NCBI RefSeq assembly: GCF_910578695.1
Contig: NZ_CAJTQJ010000010.1
Coordinates: 1 to 61,654, forward strand
Reading direction: 5' to 3'
Source: an uncultured Brachyspira sp.
Lineage (GTDB): Bacteria > Spirochaetota > Brachyspiria > Brachyspirales > Brachyspiraceae
DNA: 61,654 nucleotides
Position 1 is the first letter of the stretch; every line of letters starts with the position of its first letter. Of this stretch, positions 33,205 through 43,093 are shown piece after piece. The notes under the pieces are model-generated. The model was not told the DNA's origin. It saw only the letters and a list, made by a program, of their open reading frames with translations, and searched no databases. Both the position numbers and the translations under genes were made by a program.

Positions 33205-35156
33205 TATGATTTCTTTAATAAAGATATTACAGGTGCGAATGTAAAACTGCTTTTATTTCTATGAGTATTAATAATATTTGATAAGGCTTCTATATCAGTA
33301 TGAGAAAAAGAAGAATAGCTGCCTATCTTTTTAGTAATATCATTGAGTTCATCTTTAGATTTTATTATATTGTTAAAATTATTAAATATTTTGTATACAT
33401 CCTGATTTTGATATTCTATTTTTGCATTTAAATTGTTCTGAACTTCAAGCATAGCTGCAACATTTTCTTTTATAGACAGAACTATTAAATTTTGATTAAC
33501 TAATATACTTGACATAACTTCATTATACTGCTCTAAAGATTTGAAATGGCTCAACTTTTTTGAATCGGTGCTGATATTATTTTCTATTTCTAAAATAAAC
33601 TTATCAATAGTTTCTGATATTCTATTAATTTCTTTTGAAATTATATTGCATCTGTCTTTTATATAGAAAGAAGAATTTTCTATAACAACAAGCCCAGCAA
33701 ATATATCTGTAAGCATTTTTTCTATTGCATCTGTACCTTTTGATATTTCAAAAGATAAAGTACCTATTTCTTTAGCTACTACCGAGAAACTTTTACCCAA
33801 AAATCCTGCTTTTGATGCCTGAATACCCGCATTTATAGATAAAAGATTAGTTTTATTTGTTATAGATTTAATATATTCTATAGTATTATATATAGATTCT
33901 GTTATATTATTTATATCTTTAAATTGATTTGACGATTCTATTATTGCATTTATAAATTTGCCTGATGTTTCATTAAGACTTTCCTTTATAAGTCTTAATT
34001 CATTTTTTAAAGATAATATCTGATCATTGGAGAAATCGGATTCTTTCATATTGGAGATAGTTTGATTTAGTATTCTAAAATGATCCTGCATTTGAGATTT
34101 ATATTTATCAAAGAATGTAAATATTGTATTTGTATACTTTAATCCGTCTTTAATTATATTTTTCTTGCTGTTTTTTGCATCTATTAATTTATCATTTGCC
34201 TCTAATATAGAATATATTTTAGAATTAATGATATTATAAGCATCCTTAGTTTCTCTGTCTATTTCAAATACAAACATAGATGTATCCATTAAATTTCTAT
34301 CTATAGTATTTAATTCTTCTGAAATTCTATCTATATTATTTAAAGTTTTAAGATTTAGATGCAGTTTATTGTTTAAAATGCTTTCTTTTTTTATAGAATC
34401 AAGTGCATTTTTGGCAAAAGATGCAAATATTGATATAGATCTGAATGACGATGAAATTACAATAGCAAGTCCTATTCTGTCAAATTCTGCACTGTTTGAA
34501 ATTCTATCTATATATAGCTGTCTTATTATAAGTATAAGTGCCAAAGTGATTGATACAGCCATAGCAGCATTATCCCTATAATTATAACTCATTATCATAT
34601 CTGATACAGTGGATATGAACATAATGAAAAATACAAATAGTATAATATAATTTTTGAATGTATAATAAAATCCTGTAGGCTTTATAAAGTATGATGAACT
34701 TGATGAATCATAATAATTAATTGTGCAAGTAAAAAATTGATTAGGATATACTATATTTGCTATTATTAATGTTATAGATAATAATATTGTAATTACAAAT
34801 ACTGTATTATTTAAAATTAATAAATTTTTTGTTTTTGATGTAAAACTTTTAGAGTTTATTGGCATAAGTATTACAGCAGCCAATATTAAAATATTATTAC
34901 TTAAATATAAATTCAATGATAGGTTTTTATTTATTCCGTATAATTCTAAAAATATTATGATAAGAGATATTATATTATAAAATAGTATGAGTATTAATGT
35001 AGCAGAAATAACAATATATGTTTTCTTTTTTGTTTTAATAGATAATAATAAATAAAGCATAATAAATACTGACATTAAAGAAATACCAATAATAGGTACT
35101 AATAATCTTATTACAGTTATATTATATCCGCTTATCAAATTTGAAAATATATCCAT
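33204..35156 (-). CDS. Seven-transmembrane receptor with divergent methyl-accepting signalling domain, copy B
   Basis: 650 residues. Seven membrane helices fill residues 1 to about 260, with no large periplasmic sensor domain. A long coiled coil follows. The MCP hairpin tip appears near residue 440 as NKTNLLSINAGIQASKAG, followed by FSVVAKEIGTLSFEISKG. Compared with the usual QTNLLALNAAIEAARAGE, the first Glu is Gln and the second Glu is lost. It lies 14 bp downstream of a similar gene, with cheA further upstream on the same strand. Probably an inner-membrane chemoreceptor-like protein of unknown ligand. Confidence 0.75.
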   Translation of the reverse strand: MDIFSNLISGYNITVIRLLVPIIGISLMSVFIMLYLLLSIKTKKKTYIVISATLILILFYNIISLIIIFLELYGINKNLSLNLYLSNNILILAAVILMPINSKSFTSKTKNLLILNNTVFVITILLSITLIIANIVYPNQFFTCTINYYDSSSSSYFIKPTGFYYTFKNYIILFVFFIMFISTVSDMIMSYNYRDNAAMAVSITLALILIIRQLYIDRISNSAEFDRIGLAIVISSSFRSISIFASFAKNALDSIKKESILNNKLHLNLKTLNNIDRISEELNTIDRNLMDTSMFVFEIDRETKDAYNIINSKIYSILEANDKLIDAKNSKKNIIKDGLKYTNTIFTFFDKYKSQMQDHFRILNQTISNMKESDFSNDQILSLKNELRLIKESLNETSGKFINAIIESSNQFKDINNITESIYNTIEYIKSITNKTNLLSINAGIQASKAGFLGKSFSVVAKEIGTLSFEISKGTDAIEKMLTDIFAGLVVIENSSFYIKDRCNIISKEINRISETIDKFILEIENNISTDSKKLSHFKSLEQYNEVMSSILVNQNLIVLSIKENVAAMLEVQNNLNAKIEYQNQDVYKIFNNFNNIIKSKDELNDITKKIGSYSSFSHTDIEALSNIINTHRNKSSFTFAPVISLLKKS

Positions 35157-35170
35157 ATTTATTCCTTTAA

Positions 35171-37105
35171 TTACATAACTTTAGAATATTCATCTACTTT
35201 ACTCTCTAAATCATTAGTATATTCCATAAATTTCTTCATTTCGCTGTCAAGTTTGCTGGTTATAGATTCTAAATCATCTGAAGTGGCAAGCAGTTTATTC
35301 ATATCTCTCATCAAACTTTTAACTTCTGTATTTTCTATATATGCTTTTTCTGATATATCCATTATATAATCATTAATTTCTTCCACTTTACTTTTAATAT
35401 TTAAAAAGTCATTTTCTTCATTAATTATTATATTTGTCATATTTGATATAGAATCATGCATTTTATCAGTGCTTTTAATAATATTCATATTATAATCATT
35501 TTGTTTTTCCATATTTCTATTGAATCTGTTAATTCTATCATAATGATGTGAAATTTCTTCTGATAATAAAGATATATTATTATTAATATTATTACTTGAA
35601 TAATTAAATTTTTTGAATATATCTTCTATTTGAAATAATAAGTTTTGCATCCTATTAGTTGCCTGAGAAGTTTCATTTACCAATTCTGTAACCTCTTTAG
35701 ATACAACTAAAAAGTTATTATGCCATTCTCCTGCTTTAGAAGCCTGTATGCTTGAGTTTATTGCAAGAGTTTTAGTTTTATCCGACATATTTGTCATAAA
35801 TGATATAATTCTATTTATATGAAAGCTTAATTGATTGAAGCCGTCTGATTTACTGAATTCTTTAATAAAGTTATTTTTTTCTGTATCCAATTTGCTTTGA
35901 AAATCTTCAAACATATTAACTATATTTCTGCTTTCTGACTGAAGTCCGTATATTTTTTCTACAGATTTCTGCAATTTAACATTAGATTCTTCTAAAGTTT
36001 TCTTTTGTAATTCTACTGAAGCCTGCAGATTAGGATATGTTTCTATTAATTCATTTATTTTTTCTATATTTATTTTTCCGTCATTTATTTGGAAATTTTC
36101 TATTGTTATAAATTCATTTGTATAATCTATAACCCTATTAATATCAGATTTTAAATTATTAATAGTAGAATATGTATTTTCTACTTTATTTACTAATTCA
36201 TTTACAGAATTTGAAAATTTTTCTTTTAATTCAGATAATTTTTCAGATGTATTAATAGCTGTATTAATTATTATAGAGTCCTGAGCCTTTACGCTTTCCA
36301 AATCATAAGACTGAGTTGTTTTTCTATGTACAGCAGAAATAAATCTGCTTACTGATGAATGTATCATTATTACATTAAATATTGCATATACTAAAGTTGT
36401 TCTTGTAAATGTAATATTATTTAGTATAAGAAAATTGCTGGAATATTTTTTATATATTGATATGCCGTTAAAGTCATCAAAAAATGCCAAAGATATTAAA
36501 GATATTAATATTAATAAAGTTATATTGCCTTTGATTTTTTTATTAATAGTTATCTCATATATTAATGCACATATTATAATAAAACTGTATATAGTAAAAA
36601 TAAAATCTCTGAATATATATGCCGCCCCTAATTCTCCTCTGCTTTTTATACTGTAAATCATAGTTTCGTTTAATGAAGTTATTTGTTCTTTTGTGGATAT
36701 AAAAAGCTGCGGATATAATAAGGCAACAGCACATAGTAGTATAAATATAAATACTGCTGCAATATATAATTTATTCAATACAAAATGAAATTGTTCGCTT
36801 AATACTAATTTGGTTCGTATATATATAAGCCAAGGAATAATAGTTAGAGAAAATGCCAATTGTTCAAATTTATATAGATTTAATGCTAATTTATTATTCG
36901 GTGCATATAGAGATGTTATAACATTTGCAGCTTCCATTGCTGAAAATATGAAGCATAAAAAACCTAATGCTAATATAATTGCCTGAGTTTCTTCGTATAA
37001 TTGAAAGTATATATATGCATATAGTATTATACCTACTATTGATATTATAGTGGCTATAACAGGGATTCCCAATTCTAATGTTAAAAGAGAAAAATTGTAA
37101 CTCAT
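35171..37105 (-). CDS. Seven-transmembrane receptor with divergent methyl-accepting signalling domain, copy A
   Basis: 644 residues with the same plan as copy B: seven helices in residues 1 to about 260, a coiled coil, and a degenerate MCP hairpin near 450 reading DKTKTLAINSSIQASKAGEW, then FLVVSKEVTELVNETSQA. The usual GRGFAVVAEEVR is reduced to NNFLVVSKEVT, and the loop before it is altered. The N-terminal region recalls the 7TM domains of some sensor kinases. AGAGGA precedes the start at 37105. It probably forms an operon with copy B and CvpA. Confidence 0.75.
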   Translation of the reverse strand: MSYNFSLLTLELGIPVIATIISIVGIILYAYIYFQLYEETQAIILALGFLCFIFSAMEAANVITSLYAPNNKLALNLYKFEQLAFSLTIIPWLIYIRTKLVLSEQFHFVLNKLYIAAVFIFILLCAVALLYPQLFISTKEQITSLNETMIYSIKSRGELGAAYIFRDFIFTIYSFIIICALIYEITINKKIKGNITLLILISLISLAFFDDFNGISIYKKYSSNFLILNNITFTRTTLVYAIFNVIMIHSSVSRFISAVHRKTTQSYDLESVKAQDSIIINTAINTSEKLSELKEKFSNSVNELVNKVENTYSTINNLKSDINRVIDYTNEFITIENFQINDGKINIEKINELIETYPNLQASVELQKKTLEESNVKLQKSVEKIYGLQSESRNIVNMFEDFQSKLDTEKNNFIKEFSKSDGFNQLSFHINRIISFMTNMSDKTKTLAINSSIQASKAGEWHNNFLVVSKEVTELVNETSQATNRMQNLLFQIEDIFKKFNYSSNNINNNISLLSEEISHHYDRINRFNRNMEKQNDYNMNIIKSTDKMHDSISNMTNIIINEENDFLNIKSKVEEINDYIMDISEKAYIENTEVKSLMRDMNKLLATSDDLESITSKLDSEMKKFMEYTNDLESKVDEYSKVM

Positions 37106-37280
37106 AAATCCTCTATAAAAAAATAAAAAAAATAAAAAAATATTTTTAATATTATAAGCTAATTTTTATATTTATAAAGCATAAAAACATAAAAATCAAC
37201 TAAAAAATAAAATATCGTTTATATAATCGGAATTAGTTTGTTAAGTATTTACTAATTGCTTTTTATTTTTATACAGCTAT

Positions 37281-38678
37281 TTAAGTTAATTTCCTAACCC
37301 ATCTTTCTTTTTTTAACATTAAAATACCAACTGTAATTTTTGCAAAATCTGTTAATTTAGCTATTCCAAACATAGCGACAGGACCTACAGAAGTAAATTT
37401 AGCAAGAATCAAAGCCAAAGGTGCAAACATTAATAATGATACAGGTACATCCACTGCAAAGCCGAATATAGTATCTCCTCCAGCCCTTGAAACTGCAAAC
37501 TGAGCATTAAGATATGTCCATACAGGCATATAGCAGGCTATTAATATTACTAGATTTCTTGTTATTGCCTGAGCATCTGCTGTAAGTTTTGAAAATATAA
37601 ATGGAATAAGTAGGGCAGACGACATCTGTACTAAACCGACGGCTAAGCCCGCTATAACCGAGCCGTTTAATATCCATCGGGCTTTATTTTTTGCATCTTC
37701 CAATTCTCCGCGTCCTAATGTTCCCCCTACAACTACCATTGTAGAAACAAATATACCTTGAAAAACTAAATAAAATATATTTGCTATTGTAAAGCCTGAA
37801 GCCATTCCTGCAACTGTTTCCGCACCGCCTCTGCTGTTATATAATGCTGTCATAAACATTTCGCTTAATCCCCAGCTTATTTCACTTAAAAATATCAAAC
37901 TTGATTTTCTAAGCATAGAATAAAATATATTTAATTTTACTTTTAATATTTCTCTAGTTCTTACATAAAATTTTTCTTTATGAAGCTTTATATATACTAT
38001 AAACAAAATCATTTCTATTGTTCTTGCCGTCAATGTAGCAATTGCAGCTCCTGTTTCTTCGAGTCTTGGGGCTTTGAAATTTCCGTATATAAGTATATAG
38101 TTCCCAAAAGTATTGCAAAGAGTTGCTATAACAGATATTATAAGAGGAATATGCGGTTTTCCTATTTCCCTATAAGAAGTACCTATAGCACCTGATATGG
38201 ATATTGGTATAAATGTAAATGCTATTATACTCATATATTTTGTACTTGACAGCAGTATTTCTTCCTGATTGGCATTTCCTCTAGTCATAAGACGCATAAA
38301 TATTTCAGGGTTTATAAGCATTAATATCATATAAGAAATAGAAATAATTAATGGAAGTATAATTTTAAATCTAAATGCCTGCTGCATTCCTTCTTTATTA
38401 TCAGCCCCATTATTTTGAGCCATATATATACCGCCTGCACCATAGCATGTATTGAGTATGACTAAATATATAAAATTTAATTGATTAGATACATTTACAG
38501 CAGCCATTTTTATATCGCCAAGTTCTGCCACCATAAAATTATCTATTAATGATACCATACCCATTATAAGCTGCTGCAGCATTACAGGTACTGCAATAGA
38601 TATGCATAATTTATAAAAATCAAAATTTCCAAAAAGAGTTTTTCTGCCGTTTTTAAAATTTATTGAATTGGTATTCAC
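37281..38678 (-). CDS. MATE-family efflux transporter
   Basis: 465 residues with 12 membrane helices of the multidrug and toxin extrusion family. The first helix pair reads KLCISIAVPVMLQQLIMGMVSLIDNFMVAELGD, the family opening, and the second half mirrors the first. It exports cationic drugs or metabolites with Na+ or H+. The start is GTG at 38678, with AGAGG 7 nt upstream. It stands between cheA and the receptor pair on the same strand, an unusual place for a transporter. Confidence 0.92.
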   Translation of the reverse strand: MNTNSINFKNGRKTLFGNFDFYKLCISIAVPVMLQQLIMGMVSLIDNFMVAELGDIKMAAVNVSNQLNFIYLVILNTCYGAGGIYMAQNNGADNKEGMQQAFRFKIILPLIISISYMILMLINPEIFMRLMTRGNANQEEILLSSTKYMSIIAFTFIPISISGAIGTSYREIGKPHIPLIISVIATLCNTFGNYILIYGNFKAPRLEETGAAIATLTARTIEMILFIVYIKLHKEKFYVRTREILKVKLNIFYSMLRKSSLIFLSEISWGLSEMFMTALYNSRGGAETVAGMASGFTIANIFYLVFQGIFVSTMVVVGGTLGRGELEDAKNKARWILNGSVIAGLAVGLVQMSSALLIPFIFSKLTADAQAITRNLVILIACYMPVWTYLNAQFAVSRAGGDTIFGFAVDVPVSLLMFAPLALILAKFTSVGPVAMFGIAKLTDFAKITVGILMLKKERWVRKLT

Positions 38679-38765
38679 AATATAACCTCTTTATAAAAAT
38701 TAAAGTATAAATTCGTTCTATTAATAAAATTGAAAGTAATATATAATTATTTTGATATTATATGT

Positions 38766-41111
38766 TTATTGCTGCGGTATTTCAGGTATCTCATTATTTT
38801 TAATTTTTTCAATAAAGCTTCTCAAATCATTTTTACTGCCTTTAACATTATTATTAATTTTTCCTCTCTCAATGATCCTCTTAGTACCAAGACTTACGAT
38901 AGTCTGAATATCTAAAATGAAGCTTACAGTACCATCGCCCAAAACAGTAGCACCTGCCAAACCTTCTGATTTAGTTATATTATCTTTAAGAGTTTTAATA
39001 ACTATATCCTGTTCTCCTATTAGGTTATTAACAAGAAGTGCAGCTTTTTTTCCTTCTGAAGAAAGTATAACAGCATAATATGATTTTATATTATCATATC
39101 TTGAAGGCAGTCTGAATAATTCTTTAATGCTTAGCACATTTATAACATCATCTCTTACTTTAATAACTTCTATGCCTTCCAGCTCTTGAATATCTTTAAC
39201 ATCTATTTTTACAGTTTCTAATATACTATTAATAGGAACAGCATAATATTCCATTTCAGCATCAACAATAAGAGCCTGAATAATAGCTACAGTAAGAGGA
39301 ATTCTGAGAAAGAAAGTAGAGCCTTTTCCAAATTCAGTTTCTATACCTACAGTACCGTTAATTTTCTCTAAACTCTTTTTAACAACATCCATACCAACGC
39401 CTCTTCCAGATACATTGGTAATTTTTGCAGCTGTAGAAAATCCGGGAGCAAATATATATTCAAGCATTTGTTTTTCTGAAAGTTTAGCATCGGCAGATAC
39501 AAGTCCTTTTTTAACAGCACTTTCAAATATTTTCTGCGGTATCATTCCTTTACCGTCATCAGCTATTTTTATAATTATCAAGTTGCCTTCATGAGAAGCA
39601 CTTAAAATAACTGTACCTGTTCTAGGCTTTCCTGCTTTTTCTCTGTCTTCAGGGGATTCTATACCATGATCCATAGCATTCCTTATAATATGCACTAACG
39701 GATCTACCAAAACTTCTATAACTGATTTATCTAACTCAGTTTCTTCACCATACATCTCTAACTTCACTTCTTTGCCTAAATCTCTCGATAAATCTCTTAT
39801 AAGACGAGGGAATCTATTGAATGTTTGGGCTATAGGAAGCATCCTTATCTTCATTACAGTTTCCTGAAGCTCATTCGTTACCCTTGTAAGAAGCTGATAT
39901 GAATTTCTAAATCTATCCAAAGTATTTTTAAAATCTTCTTCCATTTTTAAGATTTCATTTAATTTATTATTGAAATTGTCAATATATGTATTTCTGATTT
40001 CTTTAGCTTCTTTTTTTTGTAAATGCTCTTCAAATTTTCTGAGTATTTGAACAATTGTATCTCTATAATATCTTTTTACTTCATTTATTCCAGAACCTAT
40101 TATTTTTTGATATGAAGTAAGATCATCATCATATTGTACATAAGAACTTTTATTTGTTACAAGCTCTCCTACCTGATTCATCATAGCATCTATTCTGTCG
40201 CTTTCTACTCTTAGGAAAGAACTTTGTCTTTCTTTATGATCTTTTCCGCCTTTTCCTGCATCAGTTTTCTTAGCAGTTTCTTTTGATTTCTGATTTTTTT
40301 CCTGAATGAATTTTTCATATTCCTCAAGTATTATTTCTTCAATAGATATTTCTTTAGTAACATCAGGAAGTGTAACCGCATCTATTATATCTTTATCTTC
40401 TTTGACAGCAGCAATTATATATGTAACATGTTCATAAAACTCATCGCCTTCCAAAGATTCAATAGGGGGTATGCTTCCCATTATTTCGCATACATCTTTT
40501 AATGCAACAAATACCTGAACTCCTCCTACAGTTTTCATAGGGCTTTCAGGATCAAAGCTTACATGTACTAATTTTGTTTTTACATTCTCTTCTGCATTAT
40601 CTCTAATTATTCCTAATAAATCGCTGTCATTTGGAAGAAGTTCATATTTATTAACTTTTTTTTGAGTTTCATTAGATGATGTCTGGGCTTCTTTACTGCC
40701 TGCTGCAGAAGGAGGCTGCCCTAATTTAAGATTTTTAAAATCTTCCAGCTTTTTTATTTCTGCTTCAATATCTCCTGAATATTCACTCTCTTCGCTTGCA
40801 GTATTAATAAGGTCTTTTAATATATCTATGCCTTTTAAAAGTATATCTATAGTTGCATCATCTACTTCTATTTTATCATTTCTTATTAAATCAAGTAAAT
40901 CTTCAAATCTATGGGCATATTTCTGAGTTTCGACAAGCTCTACTGCACCTGCACTTCCTTTCAAAGTGTGAACTGCTCTGAATATTTCCTGTATGGCATC
41001 AACATTATTTCTTTCATTATCTAAAACAAGAATATTTTGCTCTAATCTGTCAAGCATCTCAAATGCTTCTTCAAAGAAATCCTTAAGCAGACTTTTTATA
41101 TAATCATCCAT
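38766..41111 (-). CDS. cheA: Chemotaxis histidine kinase CheA
   Basis: 781 residues in the CheA order: P1 HPt with phosphoacceptor His48 (RAVHTLKGSAGAV), P2 CheY-binding (LVHVSFDPESPMKTV), P3 dimerisation (MMNQVGELV... to LQETVMKIRMLPI), P4 kinase (LVHIIRNAMDHGIE, DDGKGM, GFSTA, GRGVGMDVV), and P5 CheW-like. P3 is about 60 residues longer than in E. coli between GELV and MKIRM. The kinase phosphorylates CheY to control flagellar rotation. AGG lies 6 nt before the start. The receptor-like genes lie downstream on the same strand. Confidence 0.97.
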   Translation of the reverse strand: MDDYIKSLLKDFFEEAFEMLDRLEQNILVLDNERNNVDAIQEIFRAVHTLKGSAGAVELVETQKYAHRFEDLLDLIRNDKIEVDDATIDILLKGIDILKDLINTASEESEYSGDIEAEIKKLEDFKNLKLGQPPSAAGSKEAQTSSNETQKKVNKYELLPNDSDLLGIIRDNAEENVKTKLVHVSFDPESPMKTVGGVQVFVALKDVCEIMGSIPPIESLEGDEFYEHVTYIIAAVKEDKDIIDAVTLPDVTKEISIEEIILEEYEKFIQEKNQKSKETAKKTDAGKGGKDHKERQSSFLRVESDRIDAMMNQVGELVTNKSSYVQYDDDLTSYQKIIGSGINEVKRYYRDTIVQILRKFEEHLQKKEAKEIRNTYIDNFNNKLNEILKMEEDFKNTLDRFRNSYQLLTRVTNELQETVMKIRMLPIAQTFNRFPRLIRDLSRDLGKEVKLEMYGEETELDKSVIEVLVDPLVHIIRNAMDHGIESPEDREKAGKPRTGTVILSASHEGNLIIIKIADDGKGMIPQKIFESAVKKGLVSADAKLSEKQMLEYIFAPGFSTAAKITNVSGRGVGMDVVKKSLEKINGTVGIETEFGKGSTFFLRIPLTVAIIQALIVDAEMEYYAVPINSILETVKIDVKDIQELEGIEVIKVRDDVINVLSIKELFRLPSRYDNIKSYYAVILSSEGKKAALLVNNLIGEQDIVIKTLKDNITKSEGLAGATVLGDGTVSFILDIQTIVSLGTKRIIERGKINNNVKGSKNDLRSFIEKIKNNEIPEIPQQ

Positions 41112-41258
41112 CTATGACCTCATAAATTTAAAATCTTACAATATTGTATCGTAAAATACAAAAATATCTATAGTAAATAATATTCTACTTGAAAAAATAA
41201 TAATTCATTATATAATGAAATTCGTTAAATGTCTACTTTTTATTTAAAGGATTTTGAA

Positions 41259-42566
41259 ATGAGGATATGTATAGTAGGTACGGGTTATGTAGGACTTATT
41301 ACAGGGGTATGCCTTGCTGAAATGGGTAATTATGTTATCTGTATTGATAGCGATGAAGATAAATTAAAAAAACTTAAAAATGGTATTGTGCCTTTATATG
41401 AACCTGGTTTGGAAGAGCTTATATTTTCAAATATTTCCGAAGGCAGATTAGAGTTTACAAATGATTTGGATTATGCTGTAAAAAAATCTAAAGCCTGCTT
41501 TATTGCTGTGGGAACTCCTTCAGGAGATGACGGAAGCTGTGATTTGAGTTTTGTATTATCAGTTGCTAATAATATAGGCAAGGCTATGAATGAGTATAAA
41601 GTAGTAGTTAATAAATCTACTGTGCCTGTTGGAACTCATAAATTGGTAGAAGATGAAATAAAAAAGAATTACAGCGGCGAATTTGATGTGGTTTCTAATC
41701 CTGAGTTTTTAAAACAAGGTGCTGCTGTAGATGATTTTTTAAAACCTGATAGGGTAGTTATAGGTTCTGATTCTGAAAAAGCTATAGATATTATGAGAGA
41801 TATTTACAGTCCTTTTACGAGAACAGGAAACCCTATAATAATAATGGATGTTCGTTCTGCTGAAATGACTAAATATGCTGCTAATGCATTTTTAGCTGCT
41901 AAAATATCATTTGCTAATGAGATTTCAAATATATGCGAAAAAGTCGGAGCAAATGCTGATTTGGTGAGAATTGGCATATCAAGCGATAAAAGAATAGGCA
42001 ATCAATTTTTATTTCACGGATTAGGATACGGAGGAAGCTGTTTTCCTAAAGATGTTCAGGCTTTGATAAAAACTGCATCAGATTACGGAATAGATTCTGA
42101 TTTGCTGAAAGCTGTTCATCAGGTTAATGTAAATCAGAGAAAAGTTTTTGTAAATAAAATTATGAAATATTACGGCAATAATATAAAAGGCAGGACATTT
42201 GCCTTATGGGGATTAGCATTTAAGCCTAGAACTAATGATATGAGAGAAGCTCCTGCTATCACTATAATAAATATGCTTTTAGAGGCAGGTGCTGATATAA
42301 GAGCTTATGATCCTAAGGCTTTTGATAATGCGAAGGCTATATTCGGAGATAAAATATATTATGCTGAAAATTCTTATGATGCATTAAAAAATGCTGATGC
42401 TTTAATTTTGGTTACAGAATGGAATGAGTTTAGAAGACCTAGTTTTGATAAAATAAAAGAATTATTGAAAGAGCCTTTAATATTTGACGGCAGAAATCAA
42501 TATGATAAAAACAGAATGAAAGAAAGAGGCATTAAATATATTTCTCTTGGTACAGCAGATAATTAA
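41259..42566 (+). CDS. ugd: UDP-glucose 6-dehydrogenase
   Basis: 435 residues, oxidising UDP-glucose to UDP-glucuronate with NAD+ for surface polysaccharide. The NAD-binding IVGTGYVGLITGVCLAEMG starts the protein, and the catalytic cysteine sits in YGGSCFPKDVQAL (about residue 260). TLALWGLAFKP-type sequence (TFALWGLAFKPRTNDMREAP) opens the UDP-binding domain. The ATG at 41259 has AAAGGA 7 nt upstream and gives the family N-terminus; the frame is open back to 41229 but that part has no ribosome site. Two bp before the phosphoesterase gene. Confidence 0.97.
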   Translation: MRICIVGTGYVGLITGVCLAEMGNYVICIDSDEDKLKKLKNGIVPLYEPGLEELIFSNISEGRLEFTNDLDYAVKKSKACFIAVGTPSGDDGSCDLSFVLSVANNIGKAMNEYKVVVNKSTVPVGTHKLVEDEIKKNYSGEFDVVSNPEFLKQGAAVDDFLKPDRVVIGSDSEKAIDIMRDIYSPFTRTGNPIIIMDVRSAEMTKYAANAFLAAKISFANEISNICEKVGANADLVRIGISSDKRIGNQFLFHGLGYGGSCFPKDVQALIKTASDYGIDSDLLKAVHQVNVNQRKVFVNKIMKYYGNNIKGRTFALWGLAFKPRTNDMREAPAITIINMLLEAGADIRAYDPKAFDNAKAIFGDKIYYAENSYDALKNADALILVTEWNEFRRPSFDKIKELLKEPLIFDGRNQYDKNRMKERGIKYISLGTADN

Positions 42567-42568
42567 TA

Positions 42569-43093
42569 ATGATATATTTTACTTCAGATACTCATTTCTT
42601 TTATATGCATAGCGGCAGAAAGAAATTATTTGATGATTATGATTCTATGCATAGGCATTTGATTTATAAGTGGAATGAAAAAGTATCTGAAGAAGATGAT
42701 ATATATATAATAGGAGATTTTTCTAATGAAAGCGGGTATTTAAAAACTTCTAAGTTATTAAAATTTTTAAATGGAAATAAATACCTTATAAAAGGAAATA
42801 ATGATAGATTTGCAGATAATGTTCAATTTGACAAAACTTTATTTAAATTTATAAAAGATTATTATGTTTTAGATATAGAAAATTATAATAATATTATTAA
42901 AAAAGCAGTATTATTTCATTATCCTATATTAGAGTGGGAAGGATATTATAATAATACTATATTAATACATGGACATTGGCATAAAAATAAAAAATATAAT
43001 AAATTAGCATTTAATACAGCTAGTGATCTTCATAATTTCAGTCCATTGTCTATTAATGAAATATTAGAAATGGTGCAAAATGAACACTTATAA
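42569..43093 (+). CDS. Calcineurin-like metallophosphoesterase
   Basis: 174 residues with the metal-binding series TSDTHFF, IIGDFS, GNND (in place of GNHD), FHYP and HGHWH. Small enzymes of this type act as phosphodiesterases or phosphatases on nucleotides; the substrate is unknown. It follows ugd by 2 bp and overlaps the next gene by 14 bp, so three genes form one unit. The fit with polysaccharide synthesis is not obvious. Confidence 0.88.
   Translation: MIYFTSDTHFFYMHSGRKKLFDDYDSMHRHLIYKWNEKVSEEDDIYIIGDFSNESGYLKTSKLLKFLNGNKYLIKGNNDRFADNVQFDKTLFKFIKDYYVLDIENYNNIIKKAVLFHYPILEWEGYYNNTILIHGHWHKNKKYNKLAFNTASDLHNFSPLSINEILEMVQNEHL

Noticed and set aside
41229..41258. Longer start for ugd
   Set aside because: The Rossmann-fold N-terminus MRICIVGTGYVG and an AAAGGA site place the start at 41259.
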